26,676 nucleotides of DNA from Gryganskiella cystojenkinii. Lineage: Eukaryota; Mortierellomycota; Mortierellomycetes; Mortierellales; Mortierellaceae. Positions within the stretch are counted from its first letter, which is position 1; each line of letters starts with the position of its first letter. The notes below the pieces were generated by a model. That model saw nothing but the letters and a program-made list of their open reading frames with translations. It was not told where the DNA came from and made no database searches. The stretch is from assembly GCA_015852425.1 (NCBI GenBank), contig JAAAIG010000544.1, forward strand, positions 1 to 26,676. The letters run 5' to 3'. Positions 11,068 through 21,182 of this stretch are shown one piece after another. The translations under genes were made by a program, and so were the position numbers.

Positions 11068-11721
11068 ATGAAATTGTCCTCGCTGCCTTTCCTTGCCGTT
11101 TGGATAGCGGTTTTTCCGGTCTTGTCGGTCACTGCTGCGCCGACTCGTCTATGGAACTCTTCCGTTGCTCCCACTACTCATTCCCTGTTGACTCCACTGG
11201 TCTCCTCTATTTCCCCTGTCAACTCGACCCAACATTTCACTATCCAAGATATCGGTTGGGCTCAGCCCTCCCAATATTGGGAAGTCTGGAGGCGATTCGG
11301 ATGCCACACCCCGACGTACATCGGTAGCTGCAACATGATCAAGTGCCCCTTCTGGACCTTTACCGCCGATCTTCAAAAGAACCAGGAATACTGTCTCTAC
11401 CACACAGGGGCTGCGAACTTGACGACCTGTTTTATTTTTGAAAAGTACATTGCCAAGGAAGATGTTAACTTTTTGATTGAACAGATCTTTATGACTGACC
11501 TCCTCGGTTTCGGGGGACCGGGCGGTTTCCCCGGTTTCACGACCTGGGGATGGGCCCAAGGATGGTTGACGGCTCCTTCCAGGACAACCCTTGACGCGAT
11601 TGCCTTTGGAGTCTCATTCCAAAGAGGGGAACAGTACACGTTAGGCACGACACTTCCCGCGGGATCGTTCGATCAATCCATCGCTGTGTCTCCCAAAACT
11701 CCTGAGGATACCGGCTGCTAG
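11068..11721 (+). CDS. Secreted cysteine-containing protein, unknown function
   Basis: Single exon, 217 aa. The start at 11068 (taccATGAAA) was chosen because it gives a textbook signal peptide, MKLSSLPFLAVWIAVFPVLS followed by VTAAPT; an upstream ATG at 11026 would bury it behind about 14 residues. The mature protein has six Cys (RFGCHT, GSCNMIKC, EYCLYH, TTCFIF and a terminal Cys), probably three disulphides. It has likely N-glycosylation sites (NSS, NST, NLT), a Gly/Pro/Phe/Trp-rich stretch (GFGGPGGFPGFTTWGW) and ends PEDTGC. I recognise no domain. A broken paralogue lies 0.7 kb upstream, so this is a locally duplicating family. A wall or secreted-effector role is possible but unsupported. 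Confidence 0.75.
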   Translation: MKLSSLPFLAVWIAVFPVLSVTAAPTRLWNSSVAPTTHSLLTPLVSSISPVNSTQHFTIQDIGWAQPSQYWEVWRRFGCHTPTYIGSCNMIKCPFWTFTADLQKNQEYCLYHTGAANLTTCFIFEKYIAKEDVNFLIEQIFMTDLLGFGGPGGFPGFTTWGWAQGWLTAPSRTTLDAIAFGVSFQRGEQYTLGTTLPAGSFDQSIAVSPKTPEDTGC

Positions 11722-12306
11722 AAAGCAAAAAACCCCCCTGGAGCGCGCAAAAAATCTCCTTGGTTGTTAGAGCTAGATCCCATAGAAAAACCGAGCACGA
11801 TAAAAATAGACGACGCAATGATCCATGTGATTTCACATCCAAATAGGCGGTTGTCCAGATCCTAACTGGATGTGGTGCGTCACATATCTTCTTGGATATC
11901 TGGTGTTTTTAAAGGCAGCAGCTGTGTGGTGCAACCCAGGGCAGGCTGCAGCATTTTGCAGTCAGCTATTAGGTTAATGGAACCCATCCACAATGACAAC
12001 AACTCCATGTCTGGATAGTGACAATACAAAATACAACTGTGTAATGTTCTTTTAAAAAACTACCGTGATTGCCTGGAGGTAGTGGTCTCCTGGACGACTG
12101 CTACATGGAGAGAACATTGCCCAGCTCCAGGCATCACTGCAAACACAACAAGATGAGCAAATCACAAGCAGCAGTGTGCTCTTCTGGAGGCTGGCAAACA
12201 ATCTGGCATACAAGCAGTAGGTATTCCGGTCATACAGTAGCTGACAGGACAGCAGGAAGTTAGTGGACGCAATGACAATGCATGCTCAATGAATCTACAT
12301 GGCGAC
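11722..12306. other. Intergenic, no gene recognised
   Basis: This follows the secreted-protein gene. Apart from its probable 3'UTR I see no coding frame with recognisable content. Short frames near 12069-12263 look like chance. Confidence 0.5.
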
Positions 12307-12358
12307 TCTTGCACAGACCTTCAGATTGTGGATAGCTTACAGGATTTGGACACCCGCC
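12307..12358 (+). repeat. 52-bp dispersed repeat, copy 1
   Basis: Fifty-two bases are nearly identical (about five mismatches) to the reverse complement of 15354-15405. In one frame both encode SCTDLQIVDSL-DLD-R, with the differences leaving that frame open. The match stops abruptly on both sides. The two copies lie in opposite orientation around the tandem secreted-protein genes. It may be a fragment of a dispersed element or of a repetitive gene family. Confidence 0.8.
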
Positions 12359-13370
12359 TAACCTTGCGAAAGGTAGTGTCAAGCGATACGGCTCACTCAA
12401 CCCTGCAGAAAAAGTTCCAAAACAACGTGATGCTTACGCCTACGAAAAAGAGACCTAGACAAGTGGAGTCAAGACAAAGATCTCGTCAAACCTGCTACAG
12501 GATATCTGAACCCACTCGCCACCGTCATCACCGACAGGAGAGGTGCTGGAGAGGACACAACTGTGATTCACTTTTTTCATATCGCATGCCCTGTGCTCCT
12601 CCAGTACATAATAAACAGGAACTTAAAATTCTGTGCATCATGTGTGAGGTCTTGTTCCATGCCTTGTGTCCAGGTGAAGTATAGCAACGGCACAGAGGGC
12701 GAACGAGAAGAGCTTTTTGACCATCTAATAGGAACGCAATGTAAAAGGTGCATGTGAATCTTGAATACCAGGTACGTTTGACGACGAACTTACATTTTGC
12801 AAGTGTTGAGGAAAGTGAAGGGTGATGTTCACAGGGGGCAGTCCTTTTTATGCCTTAGGAACAGTTGTCCCCATCTTTAAGGTTTAGGTCGATTTCACTT
12901 ATCCCAAAGTGTTTTGATTTTCGCGAAACCATCCAAATGGCGGTTGTGACTTATGTAGAAAATGCGCCGCGTCTAACATCTGTACAATGGTTCTCTTTGA
13001 TGGAGGCTCTCATTGTTGACAAAATCGTTCCGTGGGAGGTTTGGTAAAAGGCATCCTCATGATTGGTGCGAAATTCGTCGACATCTTTGTGCTACAAACA
13101 TTCTGCGTTGTCCATCTTCCTCGCTCCTGAGCTAACGGATTACCAGGTCAAAAGATTCGACCGTGGCAAAACAGTCGTCCAATAACAAGTCTTATGCGCG
13201 AGCGGCGTGTTTGCAATGCTCGCACTTCACAACCGCTCAACAATCGGTCACACTAGAATCCCTCTTCATAGCCCTTAGAACAATGCTCCATCCATTCATG
13301 CAAACCATTAACGCTTAAGCTCATATTTATTGCTTCAAGTACAACTTGCTCCAGTTGACTTATTATATGA
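12359..13370. other. Intergenic, no gene recognised
   Basis: About 1 kb without a gene I can support. A 131-codon frame covers 12289-12684 and includes the repeat, but its remaining translation looks non-globular and has no start context or promoter. The last part should contain the 3'UTR of the minus-strand gene ending at 13371. Confidence 0.5.
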
Positions 13371-13709
13371 TTAAGGGAAGTAGTTGTAGCAGCCATCAGG
13401 TCCCTGAGAAGCGATGCCGGCCTTTCCGATGGAAATGCTGTTGACCCATTGAGCATTGGAGAGGGTCTTGCCAAGGGCGAGTGTGTCATAGTTTCCAGTA
13501 CAGTCCGTGGACGAGAAGATCTTGACGGTTCCTCCATTCTTGTTGAGGATCCTGTTAGTCTGGGTGTTCGAAACACAGAAGCAATATCTGTTTTGCCAAA
13601 GGCAAGTCAGGTCATTGCTTCTGCCGGCGTTGTTGTAGACGGTGACTTCAGCCCACTGAGCGACAGCAAAGGAGGCGCAGAGGGCGACTAAGAGGAGAGA
13701 CTTGACCAT
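13371..13709 (-). CDS. Small secreted Cys-rich protein, crystallin-like pattern
   Basis: 112 aa, single coding exon. Signal peptide MVKSLLLVALCASFAVA, then a mature domain of about 95 aa with WAEVTVYNNAG, CLWQNRYCFCVSNTQT, ILNKNGGTVKIFSSTDCTGN, NAQWVNSISIGKAG and C-terminal GCYNYFP. The pattern 'V-hydrophobic-FS-x-DCxG' followed by 'V-x-SISIG' recalls a beta/gamma-crystallin Greek key; this is an inference from motif shape. Five Cys remain after the signal peptide. The start (caccATGGTC) is supported by the paralogue at 14880, which begins MVKAV at the equivalent place. Minus-strand TATA at 13888-13881 and a 97-nt 5'UTR intron. Role unknown; short secreted Cys-rich proteins are often wall-associated or effectors. 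Confidence 0.82.
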   Translation of the reverse strand: MVKSLLLVALCASFAVAQWAEVTVYNNAGRSNDLTCLWQNRYCFCVSNTQTNRILNKNGGTVKIFSSTDCTGNYDTLALGKTLSNAQWVNSISIGKAGIASQGPDGCYNYFP

Positions 13710-13723
13710 GGTGTTGGTTTTGT

Positions 13724-13820
13724 CTAATTGAAGAAGGAAGCAAGGTCATCAACGACAGTTAGCTCATTGACATATGGGCGTTTGTTTAGCATGGAGAGGA
13801 AGGGGAAAGGGGTGTCTTAC
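13724..13820 (-). other. 5'UTR intron of the 13709 gene
   Basis: On the minus strand GTAAGACACC begins at 13820 and TTCAATTAG ends at 13724, 14 bases before the ATG. The length (97 nt) nearly equals the matching intron proposed in the paralogue (98 nt), which supports both. Confidence 0.6.
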
Positions 13821-13880
13821 GATGTTTGATGAGGAGGAGAGGATGAGGTGATGGAGTTATGGATGGAGGGCAGGAGGGAC

Positions 13881-13888
13881 CTTTTATA
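13881..13888 (-). promoter_or_regulatory. TATA box of the 13709 gene
   Basis: The minus strand reads TATAAAAG, about 170 bases upstream of the ATG and before the proposed 5'UTR intron. The paralogue has the same octamer at the matching position. Confidence 0.65.
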
Positions 13889-14525
13889 CCCGAGAGTCTG
13901 GCTGTGGATTCGAAGACTGCTGCAGCTTAGGTGTAGCCATTTGTTGCGCGTTGGCGTTACGCTTGATGCATGGAATCACTGTACGCTCACAAATATGTCT
14001 CGTCAAAACAGAGTGAAGACACCAGAGTTTGCCTGGTTGAGGTGAAGACACGGCGCATTGCGCAAAAGGCCGCAGGAAACACAAATCGGTTTTTTCTCAC
14101 GAACAATGCCTCTGTTGCCCAAACAATTGCTACGTTTACCATCGACTGTAGTAACTAAAAAGACGCGGCGTCTAAGGGTGGGCTCTGTACTAATGGCATT
14201 GACAATCGCCAAGCATCAATTCAAAACTCCCAAAAAAAAATCCGGTATTTAAACTTGTTCTCTTCCATCTCGAACTGACCGCTTCAGTTTTGAAAAGCTT
14301 CAGTCTCCACCCACGCCGTCAAATCGAGTTCAGGTTCATTCTATCAGCACAATACCATACACAAACGACGGAACTGATCAGCTTCTGCAATCGTCTGAGA
14401 AGTACGCATTTTCGTTGGTGTAACGCCTATGTGATACGCACTGACTTATTTAACCATTCAAAGAAGAGACATGGTCTGTAACAGACCGTTCTTATTTTCT
14501 GAATGCAGTAGGCATGCGCGGTGCC
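13889..14525. other. Spacer between the tandem secreted genes
   Basis: No supported gene. It contains the upstream region of the 13709 gene and the 3' flank of its paralogue. A plus-strand TATTTAAA near 14244 is not followed by a convincing frame. Confidence 0.5.
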
Positions 14526-14880
14526 TTAGACAAAGAGATCATAGCAGGCTAAAGGCTTTGCGGTGGAACCTGACTTGCCCATAGAGATACTGTTAACCCA
14601 TTGAGCATTTTTCTGAGTGGCGCGCGCCCTTCTTCAATTGAACAAAGATGCCGTTGCAGTCCTTGGTAGAGAAAAGCTTGACGTCAGCTCCATCTTGGTT
14701 CAGAATCTTGGCAGTCTGGGTCTTGGAGAAGCAGAAGTAGCATCTGGCGTTGTTTCTCTGGTAGAGCCACGCTTCCACGCCGACATTGTTGTAAATGTAG
14801 AGATCGGTGTACTTGGCATCGGCTTGTGCGACGGCAGCGCAGACGGCGAGGAGTAAGAGCGAAGTGACGGCCTTGACCAT
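14526..14880 (-). pseudogene. Frameshifted paralogue of the small secreted protein
   Basis: From ATG 14880 it encodes signal peptide MVKAVTSLLLLAVCAAVAQA, then YTDLYIYNNVG, RCYFCFSKTQTAKILNQDG and VKLFSTKDCNG, parallel to the 13709 gene throughout. The open frame then leaves homology and stops at 14593 (95 aa). The missing C-terminus (NAQWVNSISMGKSG, ending ACYDLFV and TAA at 14528-14526) is intact in another frame. The shift lies around the GC-repeat at about 14619-14632, a likely slippage or base-calling site, so this may be a real pseudogene or an assembly error in a live gene. An in-frame ATG 13 codons further upstream is ignored because it lies across the proposed UTR intron acceptor. 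Confidence 0.78.
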
Positions 14881-14893
14881 TGTGGAAGCTTGT

Positions 14894-14991
14894 CTAGAGG
14901 TAGAAGAAGCAGGTGCCACTTGGTGAGAATACGTGATCGTTATCGGACATCAGCTTGACTGGAGTGTTAGGTGAGAAGTAGAGTAGCCTAC
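14894..14991 (-). other. 5'UTR intron of the 14880 gene
   Basis: On the minus strand GTAGGCTACT begins at 14991 and CTACCTCTAG ends at 14894, 13 bases before the ATG. The position and length match the 5'UTR intron of the paralogue. The donor is less canonical. Confidence 0.5.
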
Positions 14992-15044
14992 TAAGACAGT
15001 TGAGATGAGGATGAGACGATGAAATGAGATGATGGGAGGTGTTC

Positions 15045-15052
15045 CTTTTATA
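15045..15052 (-). promoter_or_regulatory. TATA box of the 14880 gene
   Basis: The minus strand reads TATAAAAG, about 165 bases upstream of the ATG, the same octamer and spacing as in the tandem paralogue. Confidence 0.65.
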
Positions 15053-15353
15053 AGATCTAGTTTAACTGCAAATACACACCATCGGATTTATAAATCCGTC
15101 ACCAGCCAGGATCAGTGCCTTATCAGATCTGACGCAAAGTGTTTTACGGTGCAGCACTGCCCAATTGCACAGGATTGTCATTGCTCCGTTCTATGAAAGC
15201 AAGCGAAGCATGGCTTTGTCACGGTGGATTTAATTCCATCTCAGAGAATTTGTCCCGGGCCACGATACAGAACTGAAGACAAAACGCGAGAAGGATGATG
15301 AAGAATCATAAAATCGTGTGCGTACCTGAATAATAATAATAACCTTTTGTTAT

Positions 15354-15405
15354 GGCGGATGTCCAAATCTAGTAAGCTATCCACAATCTGAAGGTCTGTA
15401 CAAGA
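15354..15405 (-). repeat. 52-bp dispersed repeat, copy 2 (inverted)
   Basis: The reverse complement matches 12307-12358 over 52 bases with about five differences. It lies between the divergent promoters of the 14880 gene and SKI3. Flanking sequence is not shared. Confidence 0.8.
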
Positions 15406-15873
15406 TTTCCCCGCAGAGCTGTGGTGAAAACTGCGATTATGCGCTCCCGCGATTTGTGGCGTTCTGTAGTGGCTAGAGAGTCCCGCTAGATCTTTAGCGA
15501 CCACGAAGGATGCGCGTGTGCTATCGTCTGCCCTTTTCTATCTTTTCGTGCTTTCCCTTTTATTCCCTGCCCTAGACCTCAGCAGATAGGTTCGCGTGAG
15601 TGCGGTCCATTTGCGCCACCAATTTTTCCAGCTACAAAGCACGTGATCTACCGCAGGAATCGTTTTTTTTTTTTTTTCTGTGTGGGAGCAAGACGTGTCG
15701 TTGTTCGACATTCTCTCTTCATCAATCAATCCACGCACCAGAAGGCGTACCCGAAAAACGGAAATCAGGATAGGACACCAAAAGGAGCTGGATTCAGTTT
15801 GTTGCTGGACTCTTAAAGGACGGAAGAAAAAACATCGCTTCTTAATTTCAACCAGGTGGACATCTACGCGGCC
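15406..15873. other. SKI3 upstream region
   Basis: No gene is recognised. The stretch has a run of about 16 T (15663-15678) and then sequence leading to the SKI3 start. It presumably contains the SKI3 promoter; no TATA box is evident, as expected for a housekeeping gene. Confidence 0.5.
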
Positions 15874-18800
15874 ATGGCAACTGTCAAGATCAATCTCAAG
15901 AATGCGCGTGAGGCCATCACGAACAAGAACTACGAGGACGCTCTTAAATGGACAGAAAAAGTCCTCGATTCAGATTCGAGCAATTATATGGGGTAATGTT
16001 ATCAAGGATATGTATGGGGTCAGGCTTTTTAAAGCTATAGCGACAGTAGAAACTCGAGGTAGGGTACTCCTTTTTTAACTGACCCCTTACTTACTTCATC
16101 TCATTCTATTTAGGCTTGTTTTCTCTGGATTGGCATATCAGAACCTAGGACAAGCTGACAAGGGGGAAGATGCATTCAAGAGGGCTATTTCTAGTAACCC
16201 TGAACTGCCTCTTGCACAGGAGGTAAAGGATACAAAGAAGGCGACCATCGTTCCGACTATAGTGAAACGTGAAAATGAAGATGATTATCTAATTCGGTGT
16301 TCTTCTTTCATATTGGTGTCCATAGGGTCTGATCAACTTTTACGAAAAACTGAAGAAGTGGCCTGAATTAAGTGCTCAGCTGGAAAGGATGCTCGAGGTC
16401 CACTTGAAGGCGTAAGTCATTGAGACAACGCATCACGAACCAACCATGGCCTTTCTATTCGCGAGTCTAACCGTTACTTCTTTTCTCGCATAATTAGACA
16501 AGATGTCAAGAAGGCTCAATCGACGACAGAAAGACTAATCGAACTCTACAAGGAACAGGATAATATCAACAAGGCGATCGAAAAGATGAAATACCTACTC
16601 CCTGGCGGACGTGTCTCTGAGCTTGGCGGTGATCTGCCCGAGGCCATGGACATGCTAAAGACGCTGGCGTCTTTACAAGAGAAGCACGACAAGGAGTTCT
16701 TTGAACGAGAGGTCAAGGCTCGTCGAGGACGTTTGGGTGGCGGAACTCTTGAACAGGTTCAGGCTACTGTCAGGAAGGAACTTTATGGCAACTCGGAGGT
16801 GCGAAAAGTTGATGCATCCCAAAACCAATGAATGTTTTACCAAATTGTGTACATTTTATGTGTCTATCTAACAGATGCATGGCTCTAATGTTTTTTTTTC
16901 TAATTAGCTCGGATCCACTTATGAATCGATCCTCGAACTGGACCATCAGAACAACAAGGACCTGGAACTGAAGCTGCTCGACTTCTATATCAATAAGATT
17001 GACGCGTCCTTTGCGGGTCAAAAATTGCCGCTTCGGGAAAAGGCCTCCAACCTCGCCAAATCTATGACTAACGATGGATGTACAAGCACAACACCCTACG
17101 AGTTTCTTCTCAAGTTCACGGACGCTGCCTCGCCCTCGGACTACGACTCGGACCTTCAGGAGCTCTACATCTCAAAATTCCCAGAGACCGGTTTCTCAAA
17201 ACTGATCCAGGCACAGATGCACTACGGGAATGGGGAGGCAACAGAAGAGGTCTTTGAGCAACTCGAGTCGGGACTAAAATCGGAGCCTGGCTCACCTTAT
17301 GGCTACCTGGTCGCCTGCTGGATGGACCATGATTCTCAAGACTACGAGACTGGACTGGATCATGCGACTCTGGGTCTCGAGAAGATTGAGGTCATAACTG
17401 CTGCTTCTGGATTCCAGTTTACACAGTACGAGATGAACATGTTGTCCGACCCAAATGATAGGTGCATGGCCTTCTCTCAACGTCATACTAAGTTCGTTTC
17501 TCTCCGTGTACTTTTAGAATGCGCCGATCCTTCCAACTCTGCGCCGCGAACTGTCAATTCAAGATTAGCCCAAAGCTGAACCCCAGTACCCTGTCATTAT
17601 ACCTGGGAATCCTCAAGGAAGATGCCAACAACATCGAAGCACACAAGGTAATATTCCATGCTTGGCATAATTAATACATGCTTCTAACAATGACATGATA
17701 GACTGTCTGCTAAGCTAATATCTACATCGTCCTATAGGGTGTTGGATTTGTACATTGCTCAGAAGCAAAATTTAAGGATGCGACAGCCTCGTTTAACAAT
17801 GTTCTGGCTTTGGACCCTGACAACATTTCGGCGCGTTCAGAAATCGCTTGGATCGCGTATCTTCAGAAGGACTTTGAAAGTGCAGAGGAGAAGCTCCGCG
17901 AGGTAATTGATCTTTCAGAGGAACCCAGAGCACTCGACTTGTACCGTTTAGGAAGGACCTATTACGACATGGGTGGCGAGTACAGGAGCAACTCTGAGTA
18001 CAGCTACTCCCAATTGATCGCTGCTGCCAAGCTCGATCCACATTGCGCCGGAGCATTCACTTACCTGGGACATTACTACCACGAAGTAGTCGAGGACGAC
18101 GCCAGAGCCGAAAAGTGTTACCAGCATGCTTTTACTCTGGACCCACGTGAAGGAGAAGCAGGTCGCATTTTAAGTGATTACTTGCTCAAGGCCGGTAGCT
18201 TGGAAGGTGCCATGGATATTTACCAGCAGGTCATCACGGCGGATGCAAAGGCGAATTGGGCTTTGAACCGACTCGGCTTTGCGGAACTTATCCAGGGCAA
18301 CAACAACGATGCTATTACCTCGTTCCAGAAATTGCTGCGAAACGATATCAACAACGCTCTGGCTTGGGAGGGTGTCGCCGAGGCATATCAACACGAAGGT
18401 CGGTACATGGCTGCGCTCAAAGCCTTTCGACGAACCAGGGACTTGCAACTAGAAGCGACGATCCCCTCATACCACATTTCTCGGGTTCACCAAAAGCTTG
18501 GCATGTATCCTGAGGCGATCGAATACTACCAAGCAACTCTGGAGTTGGCAGAACGGAATCAAGAACCAGCACACATTCCTTCGCTGATGGGCATGGCCGA
18601 GAGTTATCTGGAACAAGGCAAGGAATTCTTTGTGTCGGGATATTACGGACGATCGGCGGAATCTTACGGTCGTGCTCTAGAGTTTGCTCTTCAGCTAGTG
18701 TCCTTGGACGGTCAGATCATGGCAGCCTGGAAACTTATCGGCGACGCCTGCGTTGGATACAGATCGGTCCCCAAGTATCTCGGACTGTGTCCGGTTGTAA

Positions 18801-20888
18801 CTCTGTCTTCCATCCTTGATATCATTCCAGAGGATACCAACTCGTTGCTTCATTTCCCTGAGAAGTTGGATCAAGATTCATTTGTACACTTGCGTAATTT
18901 GAGCCAATCGAGCCTATTGGATGCCACCACGGAGCACTCATCACAAACACTGGATGCGGTCTATGCTCTGGCCGGACTTGCCTACAAGAGAGCCAACATC
19001 ATCAACGGAAACCAAGGACACCAAGCGGCCGATTTCTGGTTCGATATTGCGCTGACTTATTATTACCGCCATGAGAGTGCACTCAAGAAGAACCGTGCGC
19101 CTGCGGCTGCTGAACTCGCCAGTCAGTGGTTAGGTGTCTCGACTCGGTGCTTGAAGGCATCCCTTCAGTTTGAGGAAGAGAACCCAATGGTTTGGAACGC
19201 TCTCGGTATTGCAACTTTGTCCACGAATGCCAAGATCAGTCAACACTCTTTCATCAAGGCCATCGAATATGACCCAAAGGTAAGAATGTGAACGACGTTT
19301 TATTATCTCAAGACCATATGTGATAGAAAAAATTAGAGGCTGGACAAGAGTTCTAACCTTCCTGATTTTCTCATGATCATCACAGAACGCGGCTCCATGG
19401 TCCAACCTGGGATTCTTGTACTTGCTCAATACAGAACTCGAGCTCGCCAACAACGCTTTCAAAACTGCTCAGACCCTGGATCCCTCGTTTGCTCAAGCAT
19501 GGACTGGACAAGCCTGTGTGGCCAGTCTCTGGGAGAGTGCTGAATCGACAGCCTTGTTTGCACATGCTTGCGAGTCGAGCACATCTTCGATCTTGGAAGC
19601 CAACTATGGATATGCTGTCAACACGTTTACAGACATTCTTGGCAACCTGCATAAGGCCAGCAAGACTGCGACCTCTCCTTCCTCAGCCAACCCAACCACC
19701 TTGTTGGTCACTCCAGCGTTCGCGCTCTCCAAGTACCTGGAACAACGACCTCGGGATATCGCGGCTTGGAACCTTTTGGGATTGATCCGTGAACGATTTA
19801 TGCAGCAGGCTGGTGCGGCCGAGTGCTTTTTGACCGCAATTCGAGTCCTGAATGAGGATGAGGGTGAGAAGCAAGAGGATGGAAGCCAACAGACCAGACG
19901 TAGGATGATGCTCCATCACAACCTCGCTCGCGCCTTGCTGTCGATCCAAGATTATGCTGGTGCTGTGGAGGCGTACGAGATCTCCTTGGAACTCGAGGGA
20001 CCTGATGCTCAACCGAGCGTGATCAGAACCTGTAAACATCTCGGAGCTGGATTAGCGCTGTACTATGCAGGAGAACTGGAACGAAGTCTGGCCATGTTTG
20101 AGGTCGCGCTCGCAGAGACAGAACAGGTCGAGGGGATGGAAAAGTCTCGAGACGATGTCATGGTCCTGCTGAGTCAAGTGCTCTGGGCTCTTGGAGGGGA
20201 TGAGCAACGCGCGGTGGCCAAGGACGAGTTGTTTAGGTGTATTGCCCAATCACCGACACATTTGCCCGCGATCTTTGGTCTCGGCGCCATGGGTCTGGTC
20301 CAGAACGACGAGACGTTGGCGACGGCGGCGTTGAAAGAGATTTTAAAATTCTCAAGACAAGAACTGGCAGAGATGGATCCCGAGTCGAGATCAGACAAGA
20401 TGATCAGTCAGTACTACTCACTCTTGAACGAACCTAAGCTTTCGATCGCGGCACTTTCGAAATCGGTTCATGAGGCACCCTCAGAGGGAGCGCTTTGGAG
20501 ACGATTGTCGGAACATCTCTCCCAGACGATCAAGATTACAGGAGAGACTGAATATGCTGTCGCGTTGTCGAATGCCAGAATGGGACTGGACCTGTTGGCG
20601 AAACGTCAACAGCATCGGGAGACCTTCTTGGAGGCGCAGGATCTTGGTCGCGCGTATGCTCAAGTGGCAGGAACGATCCTATTGGAGGATGGAGAGAGAC
20701 AACAAAAGGTGGCAGGATGGAAGACTGCGAAGAAGGAGAAATTGGAGGAGGAACAGAAACAGAGTCTGGCCAAGATCTCGGAGGCGTTGGCGATGGCTCA
20801 GCGAGCCGTTCTGTGTGCACCTTGGGATACGAATGCTTGGCAGGTCATCGGCACGGCTTTTCAAACTTTGAGCGAACTGGACACATAG
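15874..20888 (+). CDS. SKI3: Ski3/TTC37-like TPR scaffold of the Ski complex, 8 exons
   Basis: Ski3 is the TPR scaffold of the cytoplasmic Ski2-Ski3-Ski8 complex, which feeds mRNA to the exosome for 3'-5' decay. Exons 15874-15992, 16114-16222, 16326-16411, 16498-16798, 16908-17461, 17518-17647, 17738-19279 and 19386-20888 total 4344 nt, 1447 aa, close to yeast Ski3 (about 1430). All introns are GT-AG (56-120 nt) and every join keeps frame. The start (gccATGGCA) gives NAREAITNKNYEDALKWTEK, a first TPR, followed by GLAYQNLGQADKGEDAFKRA. Many TPR-like helices follow: residues 434-947 include NNVLALDPDNISARSEIAWI and QLIAAAKLDPHCAGAFTYLG, and exon 8 has NAAPWSNLGFLYLLNTELEL. The assignment rests on length, TPR layout and the 'AAKLDP' region typical of Ski3. 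Other long TPR proteins are less likely. Its 3' end is duplicated at 23308. Confidence 0.85.
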
Positions 20889-21050
20889 GTGAATCCTCTA
20901 CAATCAAGCCGTGAATGATGCTCTTTGTGAGTGGATATTGTAGATTTCAAAGAGATAGATACGTGATCCGATGATGAATATAAATTGTCAAACTGTCCAG
21001 AAGAACACCTTTTGCACTCTTCATTCTTCCTCTAAAAATCATCGAACACC
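20774..21050 (+). repeat. Segmental duplication, copy A (SKI3 3' end and flank)
   Basis: The last about 115 bases of SKI3 and about 160 bases of downstream flank recur at 23308-23580. Shared blocks include GATCTCGGAGGCGTTGGC, CTTGGCAGGTCATCGGCACG and CTCTACAATCAAGCCGTGAA. Between the SKI3 stop and the next gene the flank has ATATAAATTG and a leader-like TGCACTCTTCATTC stretch. It then changes near 21050 into sequence that in copy B lies only after the two broken genes. Confidence 0.85.
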
Positions 21051-21182
21051 GTCACGCTACGGCACTACCACACTACTACTCCGCAATAGTTCACATAACA
21101 CTCACTCCCCCTCTGTCTCCATGGAAATTAAAAGTCATTTGCTTTCGAAGGTTTAATGTTCAGTGAATGGATAAAAAAATCT

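Noticed and set aside
12289..12684. 131-codon plus-strand frame containing the 52-bp repeat
   Set aside because: Only the repeat part is shared with the other copy; the rest has no coding character or promoter.
17462..17579. Extension of SKI3 exon 5 to a stop at 17579
   Set aside because: A 56-nt GT-AG intron (17462-17517) switches to the frame that continues into the next exon and keeps the TPR sequence.
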